Of a DNA stretch of 64,000 nucleotides, positions 19,763 to 28,732 are shown one piece after another. Each line of letters starts with the position of its first letter. Position 1 is the first letter of the stretch. Location of the stretch: the NCBI RefSeq assembly GCF_005473905.2, contig NZ_CP061336.1, positions 2,844,501 to 2,908,500 on the forward strand, in the 5' to 3' direction. The position numbers and the translations under genes are program-made. The notes below the pieces were generated by a model. That model was not told where the DNA came from. It searched no databases and saw nothing but the letters and a program-made list of their open reading frames with translations. The DNA comes from Ruminiclostridium herbifermentans (lineage in GTDB: Bacteria; Bacillota; Clostridia; Acetivibrionales; DSM-1351).

Positions 19763-22168
19763 TCAGCTATTTCCGCTATAAAGCATGGTTTTAATGCTAG
19801 CGCCTTCACCATAGCTAGTTACAATGACTGCGCCTCTTTCATCAGTTCTAAGGGGTAATATCCCACTCTCTGTAAGTCTATCAACAACAAATTGAGAAGG
19901 ATGTCCAAAATTATTTTTTCCTACAGAAATAACTGCATATTTAGATTTTAATTGCTTAACAAACTCTTCACTTGTTGAACTATATGACCCATGATGTCCA
20001 ACCTTCAGAATATCAGTACTCAAATCCAAGCCTTGTTCTATCATTCTCTGTTCTATTGGAACTTCTGCATCGCCTTGGAATAAAGCCTTAAAATTCTTGT
20101 ATTTCAATTTTAACACTAATGAACTGTTATTCAAAGACTGTTGAGACAAAACATCTTGCTCAAATTTCATAGGGCTAAGAACATCAAATACAGTGTCTTC
20201 ATCCAATCTTATTATATCTCCTTTTTTGCACTCAACAATATTAATTTTCTTTTGATTACACAAATTGATTAATCTTTCAAAGCCTTTGCCATCAGTATCA
20301 GGCAATATAACCATTCCAACGCTCATCTCTTTTAGTATTGCCTCTAAGCCCTCAGTATGGTCAGAATGTCCATGAGTTGCAATTACAATGTCTATTTTTT
20401 TAGTTCCTTGGTCCAAAATATACGGTACCACAACTGATTCCCCTACATCATATGTTGATTTCGAGCCTGCAGACTTACCACCACCGTCAATAAATACTTT
20501 CGTACCGTGAGCAGTTCTTATAAAGGTGCAGTCCCCTTGACCTACATCTAAATAAGTAATTTCCAGGGGCTTAGGAATTATATTTTTTATGATAATAATT
20601 ATAATTGTTAATGCTAAACAAATATATTTCACATATCTAAACCATTGTTTGTTTTTTATAAAATATCTCCATTTAAAAATATATAGTACAGCAATATAGT
20701 AAAATACAATTATCCATAAAGGTGGTGTAGGAAGCTTTAAAGAAGCATAAGAAAGCTTTGCCGTGCTTTCAGTTATAAATAGTACAAAAGATAAAAATGT
20801 ATTATTTATGTAACCTATCAAGACGGCAAGATTTATATTTACAATGCCTGCAAATACCATAATAAAGCCAATAATTGTAATCATCTGAACCACAGGCACT
20901 ACCAAAAGATTTGATATTATTGATATTGTTGAAAGATTATTAAAATAATAAAGCGTAATTGGTATAACCCCAATCTGTGCTGCAAGAGTCGCTGCAAGTG
21001 TGTCCGATATAATATTGGGTAAATACTTATTATCAATACATTCCTTAATTTTTTGATAAAACATTACCAGTGAAATTGTTGCAGCAAATGAAAGCTGAAA
21101 TCCTATATCAAATAATGTATATGGATTTATAAATAACAAAATAATTGCAGCAGCTGAAATACTGGTAAATATATCGGTTTCCCTCATAACTAATTTTCCA
21201 ACCAATATTATAATTCCCATTATTACAGCACGAACTACAGAGGCTGAAAATCCAGCAACAAAAACAAAAAGAATTAAAACAGCTATTATCAGTATACTTG
21301 ACACAGCATTTCCAATACGCATTTTTTTAAATATGTACGTAAGAGGCAATATAATAAAAGCAACATTCATACCAGAGGCAACCATTATGTGCGTTAAGCC
21401 GGCTTTGCTAAAAGCATTATATGCATTTTCATCAAGTCCGTCTTTATATCCTATAATCATTCCCGCTAGCAATCCTGCTTGGTTCTTGTCTAAACAAAAC
21501 TCAACTATTCCCAGCACATAATTCTTTATGCTAAATCCCAGCTTGTTAATCCATCCACCGCCTTTATTTCCAATTAAATCTATATCTGAAATATTTCTTA
21601 AATACACTGCCCCCGATACACCTAAACCGGCTAAATAGCGTTTATAATTAAATCCTCCAGGATTGACAGCTGGTTTTGGCTTTTCTATGTTTCCAGTAAA
21701 TGATATAGCAGCTCTATAGACAAATGCGTTATTTTTCTCAAAATACTCGCTATTATTTGAAGTATTAATAAGCAGCTTTCCAATAACTTCTTTCTCATTT
21801 TGTTCATAGATAATTTTATTTGTTTTCATAAAAAATTTTATTTTTCCATCTGATGAACTTTCAATTTCACTGTCCACATAGCCCTCAATAGTCACCGTCT
21901 GATTGTAAAATCCATCAAATGTGTTTGAATAGTTTTTCTCCGCATTATAAAAACTAATACCACCATAGGCTAAAAAAGCAAGGGATGCTATTACAATAAA
22001 CATAGCTTTCTTAATTTTATTGAAAAAGAGGAAAATAAAAAATAAGCTTAAGGCTATAAATGTTAAAACAAATAACATTCCAAAATAAGAGCATAACAAA
22101 ATGCCTAAAATAAATGATACACAAAAAAAGCAAAGCGGCCTCTTTATGTAAACGTTAAATTTTTTCAA
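19763..22168 (-). CDS. comEC: DNA uptake channel protein ComEC/Rec2
   Basis: This protein of about 800 aa has several N-terminal membrane segments, a DUF4131-type soluble region, the polytopic Competence domain (from about 220 to 500, with GLTHIMVASGMNVAFI) and a C-terminal MBL-fold domain (ATHGHSDHTEG, VGHHGSYSSTSEEF) thought to degrade the non-transported strand. It forms the membrane pore for transforming single-stranded DNA. The annotated start is TTG at 22168, five bases after GGTGG; a GTG at 22177 is an alternative. No other late competence genes are in the window, so competence itself is not shown. Confidence 0.93.
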   Translation of the reverse strand: MKKFNVYIKRPLCFFCVSFILGILLCSYFGMLFVLTFIALSLFFIFLFFNKIKKAMFIVIASLAFLAYGGISFYNAEKNYSNTFDGFYNQTVTIEGYVDSEIESSSDGKIKFFMKTNKIIYEQNEKEVIGKLLINTSNNSEYFEKNNAFVYRAAISFTGNIEKPKPAVNPGGFNYKRYLAGLGVSGAVYLRNISDIDLIGNKGGGWINKLGFSIKNYVLGIVEFCLDKNQAGLLAGMIIGYKDGLDENAYNAFSKAGLTHIMVASGMNVAFIILPLTYIFKKMRIGNAVSSILIIAVLILFVFVAGFSASVVRAVIMGIIILVGKLVMRETDIFTSISAAAIILLFINPYTLFDIGFQLSFAATISLVMFYQKIKECIDNKYLPNIISDTLAATLAAQIGVIPITLYYFNNLSTISIISNLLVVPVVQMITIIGFIMVFAGIVNINLAVLIGYINNTFLSFVLFITESTAKLSYASLKLPTPPLWIIVFYYIAVLYIFKWRYFIKNKQWFRYVKYICLALTIIIIIIKNIIPKPLEITYLDVGQGDCTFIRTAHGTKVFIDGGGKSAGSKSTYDVGESVVVPYILDQGTKKIDIVIATHGHSDHTEGLEAILKEMSVGMVILPDTDGKGFERLINLCNQKKINIVECKKGDIIRLDEDTVFDVLSPMKFEQDVLSQQSLNNSSLVLKLKYKNFKALFQGDAEVPIEQRMIEQGLDLSTDILKVGHHGSYSSTSEEFVKQLKSKYAVISVGKNNFGHPSQFVVDRLTESGILPLRTDERGAVIVTSYGEGASIKTMLYSGNS

Positions 22169-22177
22169 ATTAACCAC

Positions 22178-22820
22178 CCTTTGAGTAATATTGGTTTACA
22201 ATACAATATCTATTTTAATTTCATTTCTTTATTTCATTTTTTAAGTAATGTGCAGATAAGTACGATAATTCAGCTTTCCAATGAAAGGTATATTTAAAGA
22301 TTATTAATAGCTGCTTCCTAGTAAACCAACTTTTTAAGTGATTTGTTCGTTAGGGTTCTGATTTGTTTTATTATTGTCAAATAAACTAATTTTTTTAAGT
22401 GAGAAAGTTGATTTTTTTATTTATGAATTTCTAAATTTTGCGAACATGCACCTGTGAAAAGATTAATCTAAAGTTTAATAATCAACTTGCGTATATAGAG
22501 TTCATCGGTACGAAAGGAAAGAACCAAATCTCTTTTGGATATGAAGTACCCATTCCTTAACCATGATTATAACTTTGATAGAACAATAAGATTTGTTAAC
22601 TAAAGAAAGTTTAAAGATTGGTAAATCTGTGAATTGTTAATCTAAAAATAAAGAACTTAGTTATATCATTACTTGATATTTTATAAAAACAAGAGTTTTT
22701 AGAAGTAAATATTACCTTTGGAATTGCTGAATGAAATTTAGTATCAATAAAAAATCTTGAAATAAAAATGATTACTTATCACAAAATAAAAATAACAAAA
22801 TAAAAACTGCCAAAAACATC
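22178..22820. other. Intergenic gap between comEC and the NlpC/P60 gene
   Basis: These roughly 640 AT-rich bases hold no gene I can support. A plus-strand stretch of about 35 codons ending at 22559 (with IEFIGTKGKNQISFGYEVPIP) looks coding-like but has no start or ribosome site, and may be a remnant. The comEC promoter must lie here. Confidence 0.4.
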
Positions 22821-22863
22821 ATAGAACGTAAAATCAGCTAATACTAGAGATTTTACGTTCTAT
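22821..22863 (-). terminator. Intrinsic terminator of the NlpC/P60 gene
   Basis: The 14- to 15-bp arms ATAGAACGTAAAATC and GATTTTACGTTCTAT form a perfect stem just past the stop codon. On the minus strand it is followed by a T-rich tail. Confidence 0.8.
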
Positions 22864-22879
22864 ATAGTATTACATAATA

Positions 22880-23767
22880 TTACATAACTCTTTTAGCACC
22901 AATATATGTTCCTCTATACTCTGATAATTTCTGAATAATAACTGAATTATTCGTAGATGAAGCATGAATAAATTTGTCATTACCCATATAAATACCAACA
23001 TGATCTATAGAGCCTGCTTTCCCTCTGCGAGATGCATCAAAAAATAAAATATCTCCAGGTCTTAATGCACTCTTAGAAACTTTGGTACCATTTGAATACA
23101 TATCTGATGCTGAACTACTTAGACTAACTCCGAAATGCTTGTAAACATAACTTACAAAGCCCGAGCAGTCAAAACCATTTGGACTTTTACCTCCAGCTAC
23201 ATAACGTACACCAACGTATTGCTTTGCAAAAGCTATAACATCACTGAGATCAGAATTATCAGACTCAGTAATAGTAACTGCAGTTGTTGAACGTGATGTT
23301 TTTGCTGAAGCAGTAGTAGAATCTACAAATTTGGTAGCAACATATCCTTCCTTTGAATCTACTTTAACTTTGTGCCAGCCTGATTGAGTATCAAGAATAA
23401 CAACACTTTTTCCATTATTCAAAGTACCAATTATATTGCTTTCTGTACTAGCACTAGATCTAAAATTAACACCATTAGCATTAATTTTCCCTGCTGTCTG
23501 CAGTGGTTTTATGTAGTCACTGCTTACCCAACCTGTCTTTCCACTAAAGGAAATCTTGTACCAGCCATTAGACTTATCAATAATTGAAACCTTTGAATTG
23601 GATAACTTTGTGATAACATCGGAAGATGTATTAGGTGCCTTTCTCATATTTACATTTGTTCCATCAATTTGTCCTGACTGACTAGCAGCCATTACAGCTG
23701 AACAAACAAGAACCAGAGAAAAAGCAAAAATACATGCAACGAGTATCTTGTTAATCTTACCTATCAT
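22880..23767 (-). CDS. Secreted cell-wall hydrolase, two SH3b domains + NlpC/P60
   Basis: This 295-aa protein starts with a signal peptide (KINKILVACIFAFSLVLVCS, cleavage after AMAA-type residues near 28). Two bacterial SH3 domains follow (about 33-95 and 95-150; both have the N[VM/F]R and GWVSSDYI/GYVATKFV patterns). The NlpC/P60 peptidase domain has catalytic Cys in NGFDCSGFVSYVY and His in SIDHVGIYMG. Such enzymes cut the stem peptide of peptidoglycan, and the SH3b domains bind wall. The leader is a c-di-AMP riboswitch, a common arrangement linking wall turnover to c-di-AMP. GGAGGAG lies just before the ATG. Confidence 0.95.
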   Translation of the reverse strand: MIGKINKILVACIFAFSLVLVCSAVMAASQSGQIDGTNVNMRKAPNTSSDVITKLSNSKVSIIDKSNGWYKISFSGKTGWVSSDYIKPLQTAGKINANGVNFRSSASTESNIIGTLNNGKSVVILDTQSGWHKVKVDSKEGYVATKFVDSTTASAKTSRSTTAVTITESDNSDLSDVIAFAKQYVGVRYVAGGKSPNGFDCSGFVSYVYKHFGVSLSSSASDMYSNGTKVSKSALRPGDILFFDASRRGKAGSIDHVGIYMGNDKFIHASSTNNSVIIQKLSEYRGTYIGAKRVM

Positions 23768-23782
23768 TAGCTCCTCCTATAA

Positions 23783-23902
23783 TAACGCTTCCGAAGTTAG
23801 CTGTCGGGCTCGGGCAATAGGATCGCCCTACTATTTTCATAGATTCACCCCAAATATTTTGGTTCCTCCGTACCCGTATAACGGGATTCAGCTATTTTTA
23901 TG
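23783..23902 (-). promoter_or_regulatory. c-di-AMP riboswitch (ydaO/yuaA class)
   Basis: The minus strand reads GCTGAATCCC..GGGTACGGAGGAACC..TTGGGGTGAAT..GTAGGGCG..CCCGAGCCCGACAGCTAAC and ends TTCGGAAGC at 23787. These are the conserved blocks of the ydaO-yuaA aptamer in the right order and spacing. This class usually turns expression off when c-di-AMP binds. The aptamer ends only about 9 bases before the GGAGGAGCT ribosome site, and I see no separate terminator. Confidence 0.95.
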
Positions 23903-23912
23903 CTACAAAGCT

Positions 23913-23941
23913 ATTATATTCATTTTGTAACAGTTTGTCAA
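23913..23941 (-). promoter_or_regulatory. Consensus sigma-A promoter of the riboswitch transcript
   Basis: A perfect TTGACA (23936-23941), 17-base spacer and perfect TATAAT (23913-23918) on the minus strand place the start of transcription just before the c-di-AMP aptamer. Confidence 0.9.
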
Positions 23942-24029
23942 ACTTTTCGCAACATTTGCGCAATTTTTTGGTAATATTTTTGTAATCTTCTTTTAAATAC
24001 TGATACATATGGATTAGTTTTCCAATCAG

Positions 24030-24557
24030 TTATTGATTTCTTATATCTTTATACATGAATGTAACTAATTTACTTGATGAATCTGAACATAATTCAGAGA
24101 GCTGATTACATTCTTTATATCCACATTTTTTCCAAAACCTTATCCCAGTAATATTTTTCTTATATACCGAAATATAACTTTTCTCCATACCAAATTGCTG
24201 CATCAAAAAATTTTCTAATAAATTCATTACTTGAACTCCATGTCCTTTTCTTTGATATGGCTTGTTTATTGCCAGAGAGTTAATCCATATAATTTTTTCA
24301 TTTTTAATTATTATGCCTTTAATAAAACCAATAACTTCTCTTGATGGTACTAAATAAATATCAAGAAAAAATACATTTTGTCTTGTAATAAACTGAGAAA
24401 TTTGATGTGAAAACTGTTTGTAATCTATAGTGTTAAATATACCTGTAGCATAACTATAATCGTATGTATTTTTATATATTGAATAAATATTGCTTATACT
24501 TTCTTTATTAATATTTCTTATATTGAACGTATCATTTGTTATATTTATATTTAACAT
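24030..24557 (-). CDS. GNAT-family N-acetyltransferase
   Basis: These 175 residues fit one GNAT domain. INSLAINKPYQRKGHGVQVM matches motif A, with the acetyl-CoA loop Q-R-K-G-H-G, and FWKKCGYKE is the usual C-terminal motif. The acceptor is unknown; resemblance to RimI-type enzymes is loose. I chose the ATG at 24557, preceded by AGGAAGG. A longer frame from a TTG at 24647 would add a hydrophobic helix (FALYFFVIIILSIILF) and make a membrane-anchored form, but it lacks a ribosome site. Confidence 0.75.
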   Translation of the reverse strand: MLNINITNDTFNIRNINKESISNIYSIYKNTYDYSYATGIFNTIDYKQFSHQISQFITRQNVFFLDIYLVPSREVIGFIKGIIIKNEKIIWINSLAINKPYQRKGHGVQVMNLLENFLMQQFGMEKSYISVYKKNITGIRFWKKCGYKECNQLSELCSDSSSKLVTFMYKDIRNQ

Positions 24558-24690
24558 AATTAAAATAGCCTTCCTCTTGTTGAATAAAATAATAGACAAA
24601 ATTATTATAACAAAAAAATATAGTGCAAACTCTAATTTAATTTCCAAAGATATTTTTCATAAAAAATTACTATATAAAAGTTCTCTAATA

Positions 24691-24850
24691 AAAATTCTCT
24701 ATTAAAAATTCTCTATTAAAAATTCTTTCATTAAATTTTCTTAATTTTCTTTATTTTTCTTTATTTAATTTTCTCTTTGGAACTTTTCCTTGATATTTCT
24801 ATTTATACTTTGATATTTCTATTTATACTTTGATATTTCTATTTATACTT
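24691..24850. repeat. Short perfect tandem repeats in an AT-rich gap
   Basis: AAAATTCTCTATTA is repeated twice (24691-24718). TGATATTTCTATTTATACTT is repeated three times without a mismatch (24791-24850). Between them are CTTTATTT-type low-complexity runs. They look like replication slippage products, just upstream of the promoter of the 87-aa gene. Confidence 0.85.
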
Positions 24851-24887
24851 TTTCATCGCAATTACTTTAGTTTATATAAGGAAATAA

Positions 24888-24916
24888 TTGACATACTTTA
24901 ATTTTCATTGTATTTT
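24888..24916 (+). promoter_or_regulatory. Likely promoter of the 87-aa gene
   Basis: TTGACA (24888-24893), a 17-base spacer and TATTTT (24911-24916). About 120 bases of leader follow, with a small hairpin (ATAGGCTTACGCCTA) and a TTTCAG/CTGAAA hairpin just before the ribosome site. Confidence 0.6.
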
Positions 24917-25039
24917 TTATATATCAATAAATTAATTGCAGGTATAGCCATAATAAAAATTTGTCAAAAATTAAAGATAGATAGGCTTACGCCTAACAAT
25001 CACAGATATTTTCAGTTTCGCTGAAAGAAGGAGGAACAA

Positions 25040-25303
25040 ATGCAATTTGAAACGAACTATACAGGAAGTGACGATGTTTTATTGGAATGCTCATACTTGT
25101 TAATATCAATTTTATTAAAACAGTATAAAGAAAACGTAATTGACTTAGATTGTTTTAAAAGTAACTCTATAAATAAAATACAATACATCTTGAATAACTT
25201 CCATAAAATACAAGATGAGTCACATAAAGAAAAAATAAAAAAACTTATAAACGAATGTATTGAAATAAATAATAGTAATAATGCAAAAACCGCACAAAAG
25301 TAA
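25040..25303 (+). CDS. Small acidic/helical protein of unknown function
   Basis: This 87-aa protein starts MQFETNYTGSDDVLLEC and is predicted by eye to be mostly helical, with many Lys, Asn and Ile. I do not recognise a family. A strong GGAGG ribosome site seven bases before the ATG and a fair promoter argue that it is real. It faces the Spo0E-like gene, with stop codons only six bases apart, so the two transcripts overlap or share a terminator. A sporulation-linked role is only a guess from that neighbour. Confidence 0.7.
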   Translation: MQFETNYTGSDDVLLECSYLLISILLKQYKENVIDLDCFKSNSINKIQYILNNFHKIQDESHKEKIKKLINECIEINNSNNAKTAQK

Positions 25304-25309
25304 TACTCA

Positions 25310-25465
25310 TTAGTCAATATTATAAAACTCTAATATCAGACTATCCAAGCGTTTACTTAGCAGAAGAATATCATGTTTTGCCCATGGCTCATTTTCTAAT
25401 AATTTGTAGAGTTCGCTTTTTAACAACTCTACTTCCTTATTAAGCATAATATTTTTATCTTCCAT
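25310..25465 (-). CDS. Spo0E-like aspartyl-phosphate phosphatase
   Basis: The 51-aa protein begins MEDKNIMLNKEVELLKSEL and has a C-terminal ILLLSKRLDSLILEFYN, which matches the Spo0E-family signature (L-S-x-x-L-D-x-L-I-x-x-Y/F). Members are helical hairpins that dephosphorylate Spo0A~P and so delay sporulation. GGTGG precedes the ATG by seven bases. It is shorter than usual gene-calling limits. The family match rests on the signature only. Confidence 0.8.
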   Translation of the reverse strand: MEDKNIMLNKEVELLKSELYKLLENEPWAKHDILLLSKRLDSLILEFYNID

Positions 25466-26058
25466 TATATACCACCATTCTCTTCATTTGTGGAGTAATA
25501 TACTACATAATTTTACCATCATATAATTCAAAAGTAAATATATCTCAACATGTTATAATATCAAAAAATCATATTTTATAACGTTAATAAATTATAATTT
25601 ATCAAACATTGTAATCAAATTCAATATATAGAAATTACACATTTAATAATACTAAATATTGTGTATTATGTAAATTATTTCAATAGAATTTTTTCTAAAA
25701 TTTTCGTTTCCTATTATTAGCATTCAAGATTTAAAAACATATTCAAAACTATATATTGTAGCCAAAAAAACTAATAGCACTATATGAATAAATTTCCATA
25801 TTTACATTAATATTACTATAAATATTATAATTTAATATTTACAGCCTTTTGTAACATTAATTTCCCCTAAAAAAACAAAAATATTTTATTCTATTTTTGG
25901 TCTTTATAGAATAAAATTCATGTTACAGTTCAAATATATTAATCCACAAAACATCATATATTGTTTAAAGGATAATTTATTATTTTATAGAATTAGTATA
26001 CTATACCATAAATTTACTTTTGACATTAAATATTTTATTGTGAAAGGATGTGTAAAAA
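25466..26058. other. AT-rich intergenic gap upstream of hppA
   Basis: Almost 600 bases of very AT-rich sequence separate the divergent Spo0E-like and hppA genes. I see no gene or stable hairpin. Promoters for both genes must lie here, but the A/T runs give many weak -10 candidates and none stands out. Confidence 0.5.
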
Positions 26059-28320
26059 TTGTCTAGCCTTAGTAATGCTACAACTTTTGAAACTGTTTCG
26101 GTTTGGTGTGTTCTCATAATCGCCTTTTTGGGATTAGGCTACGCATTATTACTTCGCAGTCAGGTACTAAAGTTTGATAAAGGTACCCAACAAATGCAGG
26201 AAATATGGAGTTCAATTAAAGGTGGAGCTGATGCATATTTACGCCGTCAGCTGAAAACAATTCTTCCACTTATTGCTATCCTTACGGTTTTGTTATTTTT
26301 CTCAGTATATATTGTTCCACCAAGTGATGAAGCTGTAGAGAGATTTTCAAATCTGAGTGAAGATAAAATAAAGCTTGTTATTGGCTTTGCAAGAGCTATT
26401 GCTTTTATTATGGGAGCTGGTTTTTCACTTATTGTAGGACAGTTTGGAATGAGAATGGCTGTAGAAGGTAATGTACGTGTGTCATCTGCTTCTAGAAGAA
26501 GTTTTGGTGAGGCTTTAAGGATTGCCTATCGTACAGGAACAATTACAGGTATGCTAACAGATGGTTTAGGTCTTCTAGGCGGAACCGTTATCTTTATAGC
26601 TTTGGGTGTTGCTGCTCCTGATGCTTTGTTAGGTTTTGGTTTTGGTGGTACCTTACTTGCTTTATTTATGAGAGTGGGCGGCGGTATCTATACGAAAGCT
26701 GCCGATGTGGGTGCTGATTTGGTAGGAAAAGTAGAAGCAGGAATTCCAGAAGATGATCCAAGAAATGCAGCTGTAATTGCAGATTTAGTGGGTGATAACG
26801 TAGGTGATTGCGCCGGAATGGCTGCTGATATATTTGAGTCCTATGAGGTTACAATTGTATCAGGCTTAATATTAGGTCTCTCCCTTTACGCTGCAACAGG
26901 TCAATTAAAGTGGATAATATTTCCATTGTTAGTAAGAGGTATTGGCGTGTTCTCATCAATAATTGGTACATACTTAGTTAGAGATTCTAAAAAAGGTAAT
27001 GCTCTGACCTCAATCAATAAAGGCTTCTATACATCTGCTGCAATTAGTTTAGGCTCATTTGCCCTTTTAGCTGCTTTCTACATGAATGAATGGAGAGCTT
27101 TCCTCTCTGTAGCAGTTGGTATTTTACTTGCTGTAGCACTGGACGAGGTTACAAAGCACTTTACAGATACTAAGCATAGACCAGTAAAAGATATTGCGTC
27201 TGCTTCTAAATCAGGTTCAGCCACATTGATTCTGCGTGGTATAGCAGAAGGTTATGAAAGTGCTGTTTGGCAAACTTTAGTAATAGCTGTCACAATTATG
27301 AGTTCTATTCTAATTTATTGGGGTCAAGGTGTATCATTTGTTTTATACGGAGTTGCAATGACAGGTATTGGTATGTTAACTCTTACTGGTAACAATGTTG
27401 CAATGGATTCTTTTGGCCCTATTGCTGATAATGCAAACGGAATTGCTGAGTTATCAGGTCTTGATAAGGATTCCAGAAAGGTTTTAGACAGCCTTGATGC
27501 CACTGGTAACACAACGAAAGCAATTACAAAAGGTGTTGCAATTGGTTCAGCTGTAATAGCTGCGGTTTCTCTATTTGGTTCCTTCCTTACTGATGTAACT
27601 AAGATACAATTAGGAATGGGCGCGAGTGAAACACTTTTTGATACAGGTATCAGAATATCAAGCCCAATAGTTTTCGTTGGTATGCTGATAGGTGCATGTA
27701 TTCCATGGCTATTTTCTTCATTAATTATAAATGCTGTAACTAGAGCAGCTTCTCTTATTGTTAATGAAGTACGCAGACAATTTAAAATACCTGGCTTGCT
27801 TGAAGGAAAAGTTAAACCTGATTATCAGAATGCAGTTGATATTTGTACAATTGCTGCCCAAAGAGAATTACTACCTTTAGCAGTAATATCTGTTGTAGCT
27901 CCATTAATTGTCGGCATATTATTAGGTGTTGAGGCGTTAGGTGGTTTATTAGGAGGAGTTATTGTATCAGGTCAATTGTTGGCAGTATTTATGGCCACTT
28001 CTGGTGGTGCTTGGGATAACGCAAAGAAAACCATCGAAGATGGTGCTCATGGCGGAAAGGGTTCTGATTGCCATAAAGCAGCCGTTGTTGGAGATACCGT
28101 TGGAGATCCTCTAAAAGATACTGCAGGTCCAGCCTTAAATCCAATGATTAAAGTAATAAATCTAGTTTCGCTTCTTGCTGCTCCTATTCTCATACAGTAT
28201 AAAAGTACTGATACTGGTATGATTGTAACACTTACTATTTGTGCCGCATTAATTATAGGTGCAATACTGTATTCAAAAAAGGGTGGCTTCAGAAAAGCTA
28301 AACAAACTAAATCACTGTAA
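26059..28320 (+). CDS. hppA: Membrane-bound H+-translocating pyrophosphatase, K+-independent type
   Basis: This polytopic protein has about 16 membrane segments. Most of the pyrophosphate-binding signatures are visible: GGGIYTKAADVGADLVGKVE and DDPRNAAVIADLVGDNVGD near 215-255, and a mirrored block near 665-700 (GDTVGDPLKDTAGP). The GNTTKAITKG segment has Lys where K+-dependent enzymes have Ala, which by family rules indicates K+ independence and H+ pumping. It couples pyrophosphate hydrolysis to proton export, useful for energy saving in anaerobes. The start is TTG, with AAAGGATG upstream. It is a single-gene unit. Confidence 0.95.
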   Translation: MSSLSNATTFETVSVWCVLIIAFLGLGYALLLRSQVLKFDKGTQQMQEIWSSIKGGADAYLRRQLKTILPLIAILTVLLFFSVYIVPPSDEAVERFSNLSEDKIKLVIGFARAIAFIMGAGFSLIVGQFGMRMAVEGNVRVSSASRRSFGEALRIAYRTGTITGMLTDGLGLLGGTVIFIALGVAAPDALLGFGFGGTLLALFMRVGGGIYTKAADVGADLVGKVEAGIPEDDPRNAAVIADLVGDNVGDCAGMAADIFESYEVTIVSGLILGLSLYAATGQLKWIIFPLLVRGIGVFSSIIGTYLVRDSKKGNALTSINKGFYTSAAISLGSFALLAAFYMNEWRAFLSVAVGILLAVALDEVTKHFTDTKHRPVKDIASASKSGSATLILRGIAEGYESAVWQTLVIAVTIMSSILIYWGQGVSFVLYGVAMTGIGMLTLTGNNVAMDSFGPIADNANGIAELSGLDKDSRKVLDSLDATGNTTKAITKGVAIGSAVIAAVSLFGSFLTDVTKIQLGMGASETLFDTGIRISSPIVFVGMLIGACIPWLFSSLIINAVTRAASLIVNEVRRQFKIPGLLEGKVKPDYQNAVDICTIAAQRELLPLAVISVVAPLIVGILLGVEALGGLLGGVIVSGQLLAVFMATSGGAWDNAKKTIEDGAHGGKGSDCHKAAVVGDTVGDPLKDTAGPALNPMIKVINLVSLLAAPILIQYKSTDTGMIVTLTICAALIIGAILYSKKGGFRKAKQTKSL

Positions 28321-28474
28321 ATTATGATTATTTAACTTCGTACATAAATATAATCACCTAAAATATGTTCATGATATTTATTTCTTTTAATATGATACTA
28401 CTGCTATTTGATATTATTAAGCGTTAAGCAATATATTCAACTGCACTGCTAAATTTAAATTAATAAAAAACATA

Positions 28475-28525
28475 AAAGTTCCAGTATTTTGATATCAAAA
28501 CAACTTGTCAAAATACTGGAACTTT
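28475..28525 (+). terminator. Intrinsic terminator after hppA
   Basis: An 18-bp stem (AAAGTTCCAGTATTTTGA with TCAAAATACTGGAACTTT) followed by ATTTTAT. It sits about 155 bases past the hppA stop and could also work on the other strand. Confidence 0.8.
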
Positions 28526-28732
28526 ATTTTATGGCTAAATAAGCTGACTTTTTTAACAAAATTTATGATACTATTCGGTCTAATAAATTATCTTTGTCTA
28601 TGAGTGTTCAAATATATTAAAATAATATTTTAATATTTTATAATATTATAGTATGTAATTTTGTTTTTTAGTATAATATGAAATTATATAAAGACAGTAA
28701 AATATTCTGTTACCTTGAAAGGATGATTTAAA

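Noticed and set aside
22444-22559. Small plus-strand gene in the comEC-NlpC gap
   Set aside because: About 35 codons look coding-like, but there is no start codon with a ribosome site and no family match.
24557-24647. N-terminal membrane-anchor extension of the GNAT protein
   Set aside because: It would start at a TTG with no Shine-Dalgarno site, while the internal ATG has AGGAAGG upstream. It is kept only as an alternative.
28321-28732. SAM riboswitch (S-box) upstream of metY
   Set aside because: The gap holds a terminator and AT-rich DNA only; none of the conserved S-box blocks is present.
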